From Haliscomenobacter sp. (GTDB lineage Bacteria; Bacteroidota; Bacteroidia; Chitinophagales; Saprospiraceae), in the NCBI GenBank assembly GCA_016707205.1, contig JADJHZ010000001.1:310001-374000 (forward strand): DNA of 64,000 nucleotides. Reading direction: 5' to 3'. Below the pieces are notes generated by a model. That model saw nothing but the letters and a program-made list of their open reading frames with translations. It ran no database searches and was not told where the DNA came from. The position numbers and the translations under genes were made by a program. Shown here piece after piece: positions 35,824 to 46,000 of this stretch; positions within the stretch are counted from its first letter, which is position 1, and every line of letters starts with the position of its first letter.

Positions 35824-35852
35824 CAAAATTACCGCCAAATAACGGTAAGCAA
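35824..35852 (-). promoter_or_regulatory. promoter of the DUF3298 lipoprotein gene
   Basis: On the minus strand TTG (35852-35850), an 18-base spacer and TAATTTTG (35831-35824) match the consensus; the start codon lies 17 bases further on. Confidence 0.6.
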
Positions 35853-35893
35853 CGGAAATTCCGCTTAATCTCATCGCTTTTTTTTCAAAAGCT

Positions 35894-36751
35894 TCAATTC
35901 CACTGCGTTGCTCTTTGTTTGATCACATGAGCTACTTCCTTGCCCAAATAGCGATCAATCGCCATATGGGCCACGTAAATCACGGGAGTGAGCAAAACGG
36001 CCATAAAAAATTTGTACGTATACTGAACCACGCCTACCGCCAGTAGCTGGTTCCAGGACCAGGGCTCAACCGTCCCTACCAGTTGAGGCCCAAGAATAAA
36101 GGCTACGTAAAGGACGACGAAACTATCAAAGAACTGGGACACCACCGTGGACCCCGTCGCTCTAAGCCAAATCATCCGCTCGCCTGTGTTCTTCTTTATG
36201 AAATGAAATACGAATACATCGACAAATTGGGCCACCAGAAAGGCCGCAATGGATCCGGCAATGATCATCATGCCCTGCCCCAACACCACCTGGAACGCCT
36301 TTTGCATATCAGGAACACCCTGCATTTCGTTTTGCCTGACCCACCAATCGGCAGGCGCAAGTTGAATAGCTCCGAAAATCATGACAAAGGCATAGGAAAT
36401 TAACCCGATAGCCAAAAAGGAAAGCAGCCGGATGCCGCGCTTTCCGTAATACTCGTTGATCAAATCGGTCATGATAAAAACGATCGGCCACATCAGAACC
36501 CCAGCAGAAAACTGAAGTGCCCCCTGCCTGCCAAACAGGTTGAAATTCCAGGGTTTGATCCCAAGGGTGTCTTCCAGTGCAAAAATCTTAACCCCGATAA
36601 ACTCGGCTACCAAGGCATTGGCAATGAAAAACCCGCCCAGCAATATAAATAACCTCGACGGGCGGTGGGTGATGATGTCCTCTGCAAGTTGGGTGTCGGT
36701 AAGCCCCGGCGTCCCGCTGTGCGAACCGGTTCCTGACGAGGATGATTTCAT
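35894..36751 (-). CDS. yhhQ: queuosine precursor transporter, VUT/YhhQ family
   Basis: YhhQ-family proteins import queuosine precursors such as preQ0/preQ1. The 285-residue protein has a soluble, Ser/Thr/Gly-rich N-terminal tail (1-30) and six or seven membrane helices. Family features are ANALVAEFIGVKIF, MTDLINEYYGKRGIR, ATGSTVVSQFFDSFVVLYVA and KFFMAVLLTPVIY. No preQ1 riboswitch is evident upstream and no que genes lie nearby. It is divergent from hscA across 209 bases. Confidence 0.93.
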   Translation of the reverse strand: MKSSSSGTGSHSGTPGLTDTQLAEDIITHRPSRLFILLGGFFIANALVAEFIGVKIFALEDTLGIKPWNFNLFGRQGALQFSAGVLMWPIVFIMTDLINEYYGKRGIRLLSFLAIGLISYAFVMIFGAIQLAPADWWVRQNEMQGVPDMQKAFQVVLGQGMMIIAGSIAAFLVAQFVDVFVFHFIKKNTGERMIWLRATGSTVVSQFFDSFVVLYVAFILGPQLVGTVEPWSWNQLLAVGVVQYTYKFFMAVLLTPVIYVAHMAIDRYLGKEVAHVIKQRATQWN

Positions 36752-36960
36752 GAAAAGCTAAATTTGGATGATAAGGTAAAATCTGGTTTGGAGGAATTAG
36801 CGCCGCCTCAAAAAAGCAATGATCAAATGTTTCTGGAAAATAATCAATGTTATTCGATATTCAAAACAGCAAAACCAGAACCGTCCTCCGTGGCAAACAA
36901 AGTTCCCGATTCCACTGTTTCTTTTCCGTATGTTGCATTTTTTAAAGAATATCTGAGCGG

Positions 36961-38824
36961 ATGGGCAAGTTCTCCATAGACCTCAAGTCTGGTAATATCG
37001 CAAAAGAAAGCGAACTGATCGTAGGGATCGACCTGGGCACTACCAACAGCCTGGTAGCCTATATGAACCGAAACAAAGCAGAGGCGGTCAAGGGAAAGGA
37101 CGGAAAAAGCGCTTTGCTTCCTTCGATCGTCCATTTTTCCAAAGATGGGAAAATCGTGGTTGGGGATTTAGCAAAACAAATGCTGATCTCCGAACCGCAA
37201 AACACCATATATTCCGTCAAACGCCTGATGGGTAAATCTTACCGGGACCTGGAGGGAATGGATGGTTATTTTGGATATCAAATCCTGGATGACGACCCCG
37301 ACAGCTTGGTCAAAATCCGGGTCAAATCAAAATATTATACCCCGATTGAGCTTTCTGCAGAAATCCTGAAGGAACTCAAGCGCCGGATCGAAAACACATT
37401 AGGCGAACCTGTATCCAAAGCAGTGATCACTGTACCCGCCTACTTCAACGACGCCCAACGCCAAGCCACCCGGGATGCAGGAAAGCTCGCCGGACTGGAT
37501 GTGCTTCGGATCGTAAACGAACCTACCGCCGCTTCCCTGGCTTATGGAATAGGCATTCTCCCCGGACCAGGAAGAAACCGTAGCCGTATACGACCTGGGA
37601 GGAGGCACCTTTGACATTTCTATTCTGAAAATCCACGAAGGCATTTTTGAAGTGTTATCGACCAACGGGGATACGTTTTTGGGCGGCGATGATTTCGACC
37701 GGGCTATTACCGACCATTGGATCCGCCAAAATGAGATTCACCCAGACGCCCTAAAAGAAGATAAAAACCTGAGCCAGGCTATCCGGTTGGAAGCGGAAAA
37801 AGCCAAAAAGCATCTTAGCTTTTCCGACGCCTACGAAGGAACTGTCAGCGGACTCTCCTGCAGGATATCCAGGCAAGAGTTCGAAGGACTGATCCAGCCT
37901 TTAGTGGACAAGACCCTGCAATGCTGCACCAGCGCCCTTCGGGACGCCCAAACAGATCGCGCTCATATCAACCGGGTCATCATGGTGGGGGGATCTACCC
38001 GGGTTCCCCTCGTGAAACAGTCGGTATCTGACTTCTTTGGGCAAGAAGGGTACGACAAGGTCAATCCCGATGAGGTGGTAGCTCTGGGCGCCGCTATCCA
38101 GGCCGACATCCTCGCCGGAAATCAGAAAGACCTCCTTCTTTTGGACATTACGCCCCTTTCCCTCGGAATCGAAACGATTGGGGGGCTAATGGATGTCATC
38201 ATCCCCCGAAACGCCAAAATACCTACCTCTGTGGGACGCCGATACACTACTTCGGTCGACGGGCAGCGGAATTTGAAAATCGCCGTCTTCCAGGGAGAAC
38301 GCGACCTGGTGGAACACAACCGAAAATTGGGGGAATTTACGCTGAAAGGAATTCCGCCTATGCCCGCAGGCCTGCCCAAAATCGAGATCCAATTCCTGTT
38401 AAACGCGGATGGCATCCTCAACGTCCGGGCCCTGGAAGAACGCTCCGGTGTTGAACAAACGATTGAAGTCAAGCCGCAATACGGAATCAGCGAAGAGGAT
38501 ATGGCTATGATGCTTCTGGATTCCATACGACATGCTCAGGAAGATATGGAAATCCGCGGCCTCCTGGAGGCTCGCAACGAAGGGAACAGTATCGTGCTTA
38601 GCGCCGCAAAATTTCTCCAGCAACACCATGCCCTCTTTACCGAAGCGGAAAACGCAGCGCTGCGCACCTATGCAGAAGCACTTAAAGCAGCGATCGCAGG
38701 AAGTGATAAAGACCGGATCAACCAAGCCATTGAAGCATTAAACACCTTTTCTAATCCCTTGGCTCACCGGGCAATGGACTTCACTATAGCCGAAGCCATG
38801 CACGGAAGAAAAATCGGATCTTAA
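36961..38824 (+). CDS. hscA: Hsp70-family chaperone HscA (one-base frameshift)
   Basis: HscA helps transfer iron-sulfur clusters from the IscU scaffold. Corrected length is 620 residues. Family features are VGIDLGTTNSLVAYM, NTIYSVKRLMGKSYRDLEG, AVITVPAYFNDAQRQATRDA and VMVGGSTRVPLVKQSVSDFF. The ends LLLDITPLSLGIETIGGLMD and AHRAMDFTIAEAM resemble HscA rather than DnaK. The frame breaks after AYGIGIL; removing one C from CCCC at 37560-37563 restores PDQEETVAVYDLGGGTFDIS. No iscU, hscB or ferredoxin gene is adjacent, which is unusual. A SUI1-type gene follows after 11 bases. Confidence 0.9.
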
Positions 38825-38835
38825 TTTTTTTTTGC

Positions 38836-39183
38836 ATGAGCAAAAAACACAAACCGGACAAAGACGGCATCGTATTTTCGACAAACCCGGATTTCCAGTT
38901 CCAAGCGGAGGAGGAGCACATTGAAGATCTTCCCCCTGCTCAGCAAAAGCTTCGCATTCACCTGGACCGCAAACACCGGGGAGGCAAAGAAGTGACCCTA
39001 ATTAAAGGGTTTATCGGTAGCGCGGATACCCTGGAAGATTTGGGCAAATTTTTGAAATCCAAATGCGGCGTTGGAGGGTCGGCAAAAGACGGCGAGATCA
39101 TCGTCCAGGGGGACCACCGGGACCGCGTGCTCGCGCTGCTATTGGAAAAGGGCTACTCCCAGACAAAAAAGGCGGGAGGATAA
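38836..39183 (+). CDS. translation initiation factor of the SUI1/eIF1 (YciH) family
   Basis: The 115-residue protein carries the SUI1 core: LRIHLDRKHRGGKEVTLIKG, then DLGKFLKSKCGVGGSAKDGE, then IIVQGDHRDRVLALLLEKGY. The archaeal/eukaryal homologue eIF1 monitors start-codon choice; the bacterial YciH is dispensable and linked to stress conditions. It starts 11 bases after hscA and is likely co-transcribed with it. Its stop is 8 bases from the stop of the convergent DUF3810 gene. Confidence 0.93.
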   Translation: MSKKHKPDKDGIVFSTNPDFQFQAEEEHIEDLPPAQQKLRIHLDRKHRGGKEVTLIKGFIGSADTLEDLGKFLKSKCGVGGSAKDGEIIVQGDHRDRVLALLLEKGYSQTKKAGG

Positions 39184-39190
39184 ACTCCAT

Positions 39191-40312
39191 TCATTCAGAT
39201 GGACCAAGCCGTTCCTTCTCTCGCCAGGCATGGGTCAGAACCAAAACCCGGTCGTAATTGAGCATCCCCTCGCTGATTCCCTGGCTTTTTAAATAAGCGT
39301 CATATACCCGGTATTGAAGAACCGGGATAAGGTCGGGGTACCTGTTCATGGCCTCTGAAATAGCCTTCAGATCGTTTTTTATTCCAGGAGGTAATTTGTC
39401 CCGAGCCCGCTGAAAGGATTGCGGATCGGATTTCCGGTACACCGAAGCCAGGTACCTCCAATATCCCAATCGCCCTGCATATTCGATAGCCAGATCTCCG
39501 CTTTGGATGCAAGCCAAATAAGCCCAGAAATTGCAGGTTCCTTCATCTCCAAACCCATACCCATGGGCAAGTTCATGCGCCATAACGTAAGGCCATTGGA
39601 CCGGATGAAGCCCTGGGTCAATATGCCCTTCCCCTGTGAACGGAAGGTAAAGCCCGGCCGTACTGAACCGGAGAAAGATACCGGCCGGGTACAGCAAGCG
39701 GCCTCTCACCCTCCCATACCCCGGATATCCATACCGGGTTAAAACTTCTTTAAGCGATTGGCGTAGCTGGCGCTCTAAATCTCCCGGAAAATCTTCTCTG
39801 GCCAAAGCGAGGGTGTCCCTAAAAAAGGCGGACGATCGCAAGGTGGAGAGCATCGCAGTCTCCTGGTCAAAATCAGCTGCGATTTTTTGTTTGTCCAGAG
39901 GGATAACGTTCAGCCCCATAGCTTGTTCCACTGGAATTCGATAATAATTATAGCCCCACGCCCAAAAAAACCAGGCAATAACCCATCCAGCCAAATTTCC
40001 TGTTTGTAATGCCCAATGTCCAAGCAGCCTCCATCCGGAAGCCCCCGTAGGCTGCTTTTTTTTTCGAATGTTCCGGTACATCCACCAGGCGGCCCCGACC
40101 AGGAGCAGGTATACCGACGGAAAAGGGAGGAAACTCGTCAGGCCATCGAAAAGGGTTCGAACGAATAGAAAAACCCCCCGGCTAAAGAGGCGTTCCACTC
40201 CTTCCGGGTTTCCGGAGGCCATCCACCGCAACCCAACAGATACCGATCCAAGAAGTAAACCCCAATACCCGCTTAAGCGAAGCACGGGGTATGCACTATT
40301 CCGGTCTCTCAT
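39191..40312 (-). CDS. DUF3810 family putative zinc metallopeptidase, membrane-anchored
   Basis: From ATG 40310-40312 the protein has 373 residues. Three hydrophobic segments occur in the first 125 residues, followed by a soluble part with an HELAH zinc motif (WPYVMAHELAHGYGFGDEGT) and a downstream glutamate-rich helix, as in gluzincin-like peptidases. DUF3810 is widespread in Bacteroidota, and its substrate is unknown as far as I know. The frame extends 16 codons upstream, but that region overlaps the promoter of trxA on the other strand. The zinc motif is clear; peptidase activity is inferred. Confidence 0.88.
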   Translation of the reverse strand: MRDRNSAYPVLRLSGYWGLLLGSVSVGLRWMASGNPEGVERLFSRGVFLFVRTLFDGLTSFLPFPSVYLLLVGAAWWMYRNIRKKKQPTGASGWRLLGHWALQTGNLAGWVIAWFFWAWGYNYYRIPVEQAMGLNVIPLDKQKIAADFDQETAMLSTLRSSAFFRDTLALAREDFPGDLERQLRQSLKEVLTRYGYPGYGRVRGRLLYPAGIFLRFSTAGLYLPFTGEGHIDPGLHPVQWPYVMAHELAHGYGFGDEGTCNFWAYLACIQSGDLAIEYAGRLGYWRYLASVYRKSDPQSFQRARDKLPPGIKNDLKAISEAMNRYPDLIPVLQYRVYDAYLKSQGISEGMLNYDRVLVLTHAWREKERLGPSE

Positions 40313-40333
40313 TTTCACAATGGACTGTCCACA

Positions 40334-40369
40334 TTTTGACAAAATTTTCAACCTGACCATGTATCTTTG
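40334..40369 (+). promoter_or_regulatory. promoter of trxA
   Basis: TTTTG at 40334-40338, a 23-base spacer and TATCTTTG at 40362-40369 fit the consensus; the trxA ATG follows 66 bases later. Confidence 0.65.
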
Positions 40370-40435
40370 AAACCCTGAAGCCCAATTTGGCGTTATCTAA
40401 ACGTCCTTTTTTTTACAAAATAAATCATTCTCGCA

Positions 40436-40756
40436 ATGGCTTTTGAATTCACCGACGGAAACTTTAAGGAAACGGTCCTCGATAAGGAAGGATTGACTGT
40501 TGTCGACTTTTGGGCAGAATGGTGCGGACCCTGCCGGATCATCGGTCCACATATCGAAGAGCTCTCCAAAGAGTATGCAGGACGCGTTTTGGTTGGCAAA
40601 CTGAATGTCGACTTCAACCCGGAAGTCGCTATGAAATATGGCATCCGGAGCATTCCTACCGTTCTGGTCCTCAAAGACGGAGTGGTTGTCGACAAGCAGG
40701 TGGGCGCAACCTCCAAGCAAGTACTGGCAAGCAAAATTGAAGCGCAACTCGCATAA
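40436..40756 (+). CDS. trxA: thioredoxin
   Basis: This 106-residue protein is a standard cytoplasmic thioredoxin, the disulfide reductant for ribonucleotide reductase, peroxiredoxins and others. The active site is WAEWCGPCRIIGP with Cys30 and Cys33. The cis-proline region is IRSIPTVLVLKDG. There is no signal peptide. It has its own promoter and is followed by a 126-base gap before the DUF58 gene. Thioredoxin reductase is not in the window. Confidence 0.97.
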   Translation: MAFEFTDGNFKETVLDKEGLTVVDFWAEWCGPCRIIGPHIEELSKEYAGRVLVGKLNVDFNPEVAMKYGIRSIPTVLVLKDGVVVDKQVGATSKQVLASKIEAQLA

Positions 40757-40882
40757 ATTGCCTTTTTTTCCGTAACTTAAAGGGCTGTCTGGAAAACAGA
40801 ACACAAACGGCGGGGACCTCCACTCCTCCTGTTTCAATGGTCCGTTTGGCATACTGCCCTTTTTGCTTATTAACCCTTGGAA

Positions 40883-41815
40883 ATGGAGCTTTTCGAAAAC
40901 AACGAAGTTCGCGATTTTGGAAACCTGGAACTTTTGGCCAGACAGGTGGTGGAAGGGTTTATCATTGGCCTGCACAAAAGCCCCTTCCATGGGTTTTCAG
41001 TGGAGTTTGCCGAACACCGGCTATACAACCAGGGAGAACCGACCCGGAATATCGACTGGAAAGTGTTCGCACGAACGGAACGACTGTTTACCAAGCGGTT
41101 TGAAGAAGAAACCAACCTGCGCTGCCAGATTGTACTGGATACCTCCTCTTCCATGTATTTTCCGGACACGGAACTGGTACCATCGAAACCGTACATGAAC
41201 AAAGTCCGGTTTTCGGCGCTTGCCGCAGCCGCTCTCATGAACCTGCTCCAAAAACAACGCGACGCCTTTGGGCTGAGCATCTTTGACTCAGAGGTGCGCC
41301 AACATGCCCAATGCAAATCCAGCACCACGCACTACCGGCTGATGCTTAATTACCTGGATCAGGCAATCCGCAATCCGGAGCCCAATAAATCCACTGCCGC
41401 CGCGAAAGCCCTCCACCAGATTGCCGAAAGCATCCACAAACGGTCCATGGTGATCATTTTCAGCGATATGTTTGAACAGGCGGAAGATACAGAGCATCTC
41501 TTCGCCGCCCTCCAACACCTCAAACACAACAAGCACGAAGTCATCCTGTTTCACGTCGTCGATAAAGCCCGCGAAGTCGATTTCAACTTTGAGAATCGTC
41601 CCTACCTGTTTATTGATATGGAAACCGGGGAGAAGTTGCGCCTTCAGTCCAATCAGGTAAAAACCCACTACGTCGAACAGATGGCGAAATTCCTGGAAGA
41701 CCTTAAGTTCAAATGCCTCCAATACCGAATCGATTTCGTAGAGGCCGATATTAACCAAGGGTTCCGCCCCATTTTACAATCGTATCTGGTTAAACGAAGC
41801 AAAATGCGGGTTTAA
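40883..41815 (+). CDS. DUF58 protein with von Willebrand A-like fold
   Basis: The 310-residue protein shows the DUF58 hallmark FAEHRLYNQGEPTRNIDWKV and ERLFTKRFEEETNL, then a vWA-like domain with a metal-site DTSSSM. DUF58 proteins normally partner a MoxR ATPase encoded next door. Here the only MoxR gene in the window is 24 kb away on the other strand, so either a second MoxR exists elsewhere or the pair has been split. The ATG at 40883 is preferred over an in-frame TTG six bases earlier. PPK2 follows after 28 bases. Confidence 0.92.
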   Translation: MELFENNEVRDFGNLELLARQVVEGFIIGLHKSPFHGFSVEFAEHRLYNQGEPTRNIDWKVFARTERLFTKRFEEETNLRCQIVLDTSSSMYFPDTELVPSKPYMNKVRFSALAAAALMNLLQKQRDAFGLSIFDSEVRQHAQCKSSTTHYRLMLNYLDQAIRNPEPNKSTAAAKALHQIAESIHKRSMVIIFSDMFEQAEDTEHLFAALQHLKHNKHEVILFHVVDKAREVDFNFENRPYLFIDMETGEKLRLQSNQVKTHYVEQMAKFLEDLKFKCLQYRIDFVEADINQGFRPILQSYLVKRSKMRV

Positions 41816-41843
41816 TCCAGCCCTGCAAAAACCGTTAAATTCT

Positions 41844-42593
41844 ATGATCCGTCTTTCCGACATCGATTCGCGCCCTCCCAAATATGCAGACAAAGACGAT
41901 TACAAAGACCTCACCAAAGAATATGCCAACCGGTTGGGAGACCTTCAAGACATGCTCTTTGCCCAAAAAAAATACGGAGTCCTGGTCATCTTCCAAGGCA
42001 TGGACGCCAGCGGAAAGGACGGCGCCGTCAAAAATGTATTCCAGGAATGCCAACCTTCAGGTCTTCAGGTCACCTCTTTTAAACGCCCCACGGAAGAAGA
42101 ATTCTCCCATGATTTTCTCTGGCGAATTCACAAAAATGCGCCGCCTAAGGGGATGATCCATATCTTCAACCGGTCGCATTACGAAGATGTGCTGATCCAG
42201 CGCGTGCATAAATGGATTGACGAAAAAACAGTTGACAGCCGGTTCGACGCCATCAACGCCTTTGAATCGCTGCTCCAAACCCACGCCCAAACGATTCTTT
42301 TCAAATTTTATATGCACATTTCTTTCGAGCAGCAAGCCATCGAACTCCAGGAACGGCTGGATTCCCGTTCAAAAAACTGGAAACACAACGAAGGCGACTG
42401 GAAAGAACGCGAATACTGGCCCGAGTATATGCGCTGTTACGAAGACGCATTAAACCGCTCCGTCCTGCCCTGGACGATCGTGCCCGTAGACGAACGCTGG
42501 TACCGGGATTATATCATTTCAAAAACCATCGTAGAGAAACTCGAACAGCTGGGCCTGGATTATCCGCCTTTTCAGAAAGTAAATAAACCGTAA
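41844..42593 (+). CDS. polyphosphate kinase 2 family protein
   Basis: The 249-residue protein is a one-domain PPK2. These enzymes phosphorylate AMP, ADP or GDP with polyphosphate. The Walker-like loop is VIFQGMDASGKDGAVKNVF, and the lid and Walker B parts are NRSHYEDVLIQRVHKW and IVPVDERWYRDYIISK. Length and the short form suggest the group acting on nucleoside mono- or diphosphates, but the preferred nucleotide cannot be read from sequence. It lies between DUF58 (28 bases) and an S4-domain gene (7 bases). Confidence 0.93.
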   Translation: MIRLSDIDSRPPKYADKDDYKDLTKEYANRLGDLQDMLFAQKKYGVLVIFQGMDASGKDGAVKNVFQECQPSGLQVTSFKRPTEEEFSHDFLWRIHKNAPPKGMIHIFNRSHYEDVLIQRVHKWIDEKTVDSRFDAINAFESLLQTHAQTILFKFYMHISFEQQAIELQERLDSRSKNWKHNEGDWKEREYWPEYMRCYEDALNRSVLPWTIVPVDERWYRDYIISKTIVEKLEQLGLDYPPFQKVNKP

Positions 42594-42600
42594 GTTCTCT

Positions 42601-43017
42601 ATGCAGGATAAAATGCGCGTAGACAAATGGCTATGGTGCGTTCGCATTTTCAAATCCCGGACCATCGCCATCGACGCCTGCAAAGCAGGAAAGATCAAAG
42701 CAGGAGGTATCACATTGAAACCCGCTCACCTTATCCAGCCCGGCGACCTGATCGAAGTACGGAAAAATGGGTTCAGTTTCCAGTTCAAGGTCCTTGAATT
42801 GCTCAAAAGCCGGGTTTCCGCTCCCATTGCCCAAAGTTGTTACGCCAATTTCACGACCGAGGAAGAACTTAACAAATACAACGATTGGTTTGTCGGCAAA
42901 GCAACGCCCGAAAAAAGAGAAAAAGGCGCCGGCCGGCCTACCAAGCGCGAGCGGCGCCAAATCGACGGCTTCAAATCGGACGGGGATTCGGCGCTCGATT
43001 GGGACGATGCCGAGTAA
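42601..43017 (+). CDS. S4-domain RNA-binding protein, Hsp15/HslR-like
   Basis: The 138-residue protein has an N-terminal S4 domain (MRVDKWLWCVRIFKSRTIAI through HLIQPGDLIEVRKNG) and a basic tail (REKGAGRPTKRERRQID). Hsp15 binds stalled 50S subunits carrying nascent chains. The length and layout match that family rather than the pseudouridine synthases. It follows ppk2 by 7 bases. Its stop is 3 bases from the stop of the convergent RND gene. Confidence 0.9.
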   Translation: MQDKMRVDKWLWCVRIFKSRTIAIDACKAGKIKAGGITLKPAHLIQPGDLIEVRKNGFSFQFKVLELLKSRVSAPIAQSCYANFTTEEELNKYNDWFVGKATPEKREKGAGRPTKRERRQIDGFKSDGDSALDWDDAE

Positions 43018-43020
43018 CCC

Positions 43021-46000
43021 CTAATCCACCGTCTGTCTTTTCACCTCCACTTTGGGGGGCAGCAACTTATACAACAGAGGGGTAATCAACCGGCTGAGCA
43101 ATGTCGAACTGATCAACCCCCCAATCAGCACGTAAGCGAGCGGAGAAATTAGTGGCGACTGTTCTAACGCCAGCGGCGTCAAGCCGCCGATCGCCGTTAG
43201 CGTCGTCAGAAGAATGGGCAGAAATCGCGTCTCCGCCCCTTCTACAATAGCCTCTTCCAAAGGCTTTCCGGCTTCCCTCAACTGATTGGTGTAGTCCACC
43301 AGCAAGATTGAATTTTTGATTTCAATACCCACCAGCGCAATCATCCCTACCGTCGCTACAAAAGAAAGAGTCTCTCCGATCAAAAACAGCATCAGCAAAG
43401 CCCCGATGATCCCCAATGGAATCACCGACAATACAATAATCGTGCTTTTGAATGTCCGGAATTCCAGGACTAAAATCGCCAGAAGGCCAAATACGGCGAT
43501 AATAATAATCGTTTCAATCCCGCCAAACGACTCGGCCTGGGTCTCCCGCTCTCCTCCAGCGATAAAAGAAACCGTGGGGGGTGGGTCCAGGGCATCCAGC
43601 TTTACTAAAAGTTCATCGGTTAATCCATTGGTATTGTATCCGGTTTGAACGAATGCCGTGACGGCGCCAAACCGCTCTTTATTGAAATGCCGAAGAACGG
43701 AAGGAGAGCTTTTCAGGGATATCCGGGCTACCTGATCCAGAGGGATCATCGCCCCGGAAAGGGAATTGACGTAAATTTTGGAAAAAACCTCCAGCGCCTG
43801 CTGCCTGTTTTCCTCAACCGTCACAACAATAGTATACTCTTTACCCTCCGGAGTTCTGAATTCACTGACCTCCAGTCCGGCAAGTCCGAGCCGGATGGTC
43901 CGGGCGATCTCCCCTACAGGTATGCCCAGCATGCCGGCTTTTTCCTTATGGATTACGACCTCCAGATCAGTCTTGGGCACGCGCAAGGGATTATTGACGT
44001 AGATTAGCCCATCCATGCTTCGCATGATCTTCTCCACCCGGACCGACCAGGCGCGAAGCGAATCCAGATCTTCGCTCAGCACCCGGATTTCCACCGGCGC
44101 ATCCACCGGAGGGCCCTGCTGAAACCGGCGAACCTGGATTTTCGCCCCGGCGAAATCGAGGAAACGGGCCCGGAGCGTATCGGTAAGCGCCGTCAACTCC
44201 GGAACCGGCGTATGAGGTTTCACCTGAACGAAGAGCTGGGCGTAATTCGGCGCGTTGTTCTTCTGAAACTCGTTGTAATATATTCTCGGATTTCCATTTC
44301 CTACGTTGGCACTGACCCCAATTACCTGGGGGTGTTGTCTCAATTCTTCCTCTACGGCCTTGGCAATGGCGTCTGTAGCCTCTATGGAAGTTCCCAGGGG
44401 CGCGTTCACGTCCACCATGAACATGGGCTTCTCGGACATGGGAAACAAGCTAAATCCAATCCGAGGCACCAGAGAAAGACTTCCCAGAAAAATCAGCAGC
44501 GTGAAGAGCAAGGAAAGCCAGGGAAAACGAAAGGCCAGCATCAGGGCCTTTTTGTAGGGGTCGTTCAAATACCGCTTGAATGCCCGGAGGAAAAAATTTC
44601 CTTCTACCCGCTCATGCCGTTTCAACAGCATACTGGACAAAAAGGGGATAATGGTGATCGCTACAAAAAGCGAGGCTATAATCGTCAGGATAACCGCCAT
44701 GGGCAAACTCCGGATAAAATCCCCGGAACCCTCCGGTAAAAACGCCAGCGGAAGGAAGGCTAAAATAAGCGTCGCCGTACACCCCACCACCGCAACGCCA
44801 ATTTGTTTGGTAGCCGCAACGGCCGCTTCCTTTCTGGAGTACCCCATGCGGAGAAACCGTTCGATATTTTCTACCACTACGATACTGTCGTCCACCAGCA
44901 ACCCAAGAGAAACCACCAAGCCAACAATGCTTAGCTGGTTCAGTGAGTACCCGATCAAATCCAGCAAAGCCAGGCCTATCGACAGCGACAACGGGATAGA
45001 AATCATCACCACAGCCGATGCCCGCCAACCCAAAGGCAACAGCGTGAGGAGCACCAATAACACCGCAATTAAAAAATCCCGGCCTAATCCGGATAAACGC
45101 CGCTCCACATTGACCGCCTGGTCAAAGGCAACTTCCAGGCCTATACCCGCCGGCAGGGAACGCTTAAATTCGTCCAACGCCGGTTTTAGAACCTGATCGT
45201 TCTGGACGATATTTTTCAGATCCTTTAGCATAGCGACAACCCAAATGGATTTTTTTCCGTTATACCGGGCAATATGGGTCAGGTCCTCGTCTTGCAGCTC
45301 CACTTCGGCAAGATCTTTGAGATATAGAATCCGGCCCTCGGGGGAAACCTGAATGACGGTGTTCCGGACATCGTCCAACGCCTCGTACTGGCTATTGGTC
45401 TCCACATTGAATTTCCGGGATCCCAGGTCAATGCTTCCTCCCGGAATATTCAAGTTGCTGGTTTGTATGGCCGCGAGGAGCTGGTTTGCCCCCACCCGGT
45501 ACTGGGCCATGCGTTCCAAATCCAATCGCACCTCGACGCGTTGCTCTGGAAAGGCCTGAATTTCCACTTTTTTTAAGTCAGGGACCTTTTCCAGGTGCTT
45601 TTTCAGGCGTTCTGCCTCATCAAATAATTTGGAATAGGACGCGTTATCGGAAGTCAAGGCTACTTGCAATATAGCTACATCGGAAGAAGTGGCCCTGGTG
45701 ACTTCCAATACGGCCAATTCCTCCGGCAAATCGGTACGAAGCCGGTTTACCTCGCGAACTACGTCGTTATTTTTGGAGTCTACATTGACCCCATACGAAA
45801 ACTCAACCCGCATCAGCATAATCCCATCGTCGCAATCGGTAATGATTTTTTTGATGTCGTCGAGTTCGTATATAGCATCCTCTATGGGTTCGGCCACCAG
45901 TTCTTCTATGTCCTTTGGGCTGGTCCCAGGATAAACGGCCAGAATGATGAAGATCGGCGCATTAAAGGGCGGGTCTTCCCCCCTGGGCATATTGAATAGG

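Noticed and set aside
36752..36960. preQ1 riboswitch before yhhQ
   Set aside because: No compact preQ1-I/II hairpin and pseudoknot pattern could be made out in the leader on the minus strand.
37550..37570. Programmed ribosomal frameshift in hscA
   Set aside because: The CCCC run lacks a slippery heptamer and downstream structure, and many unrelated genes in the window show the same kind of shift, so an indel error is simpler.
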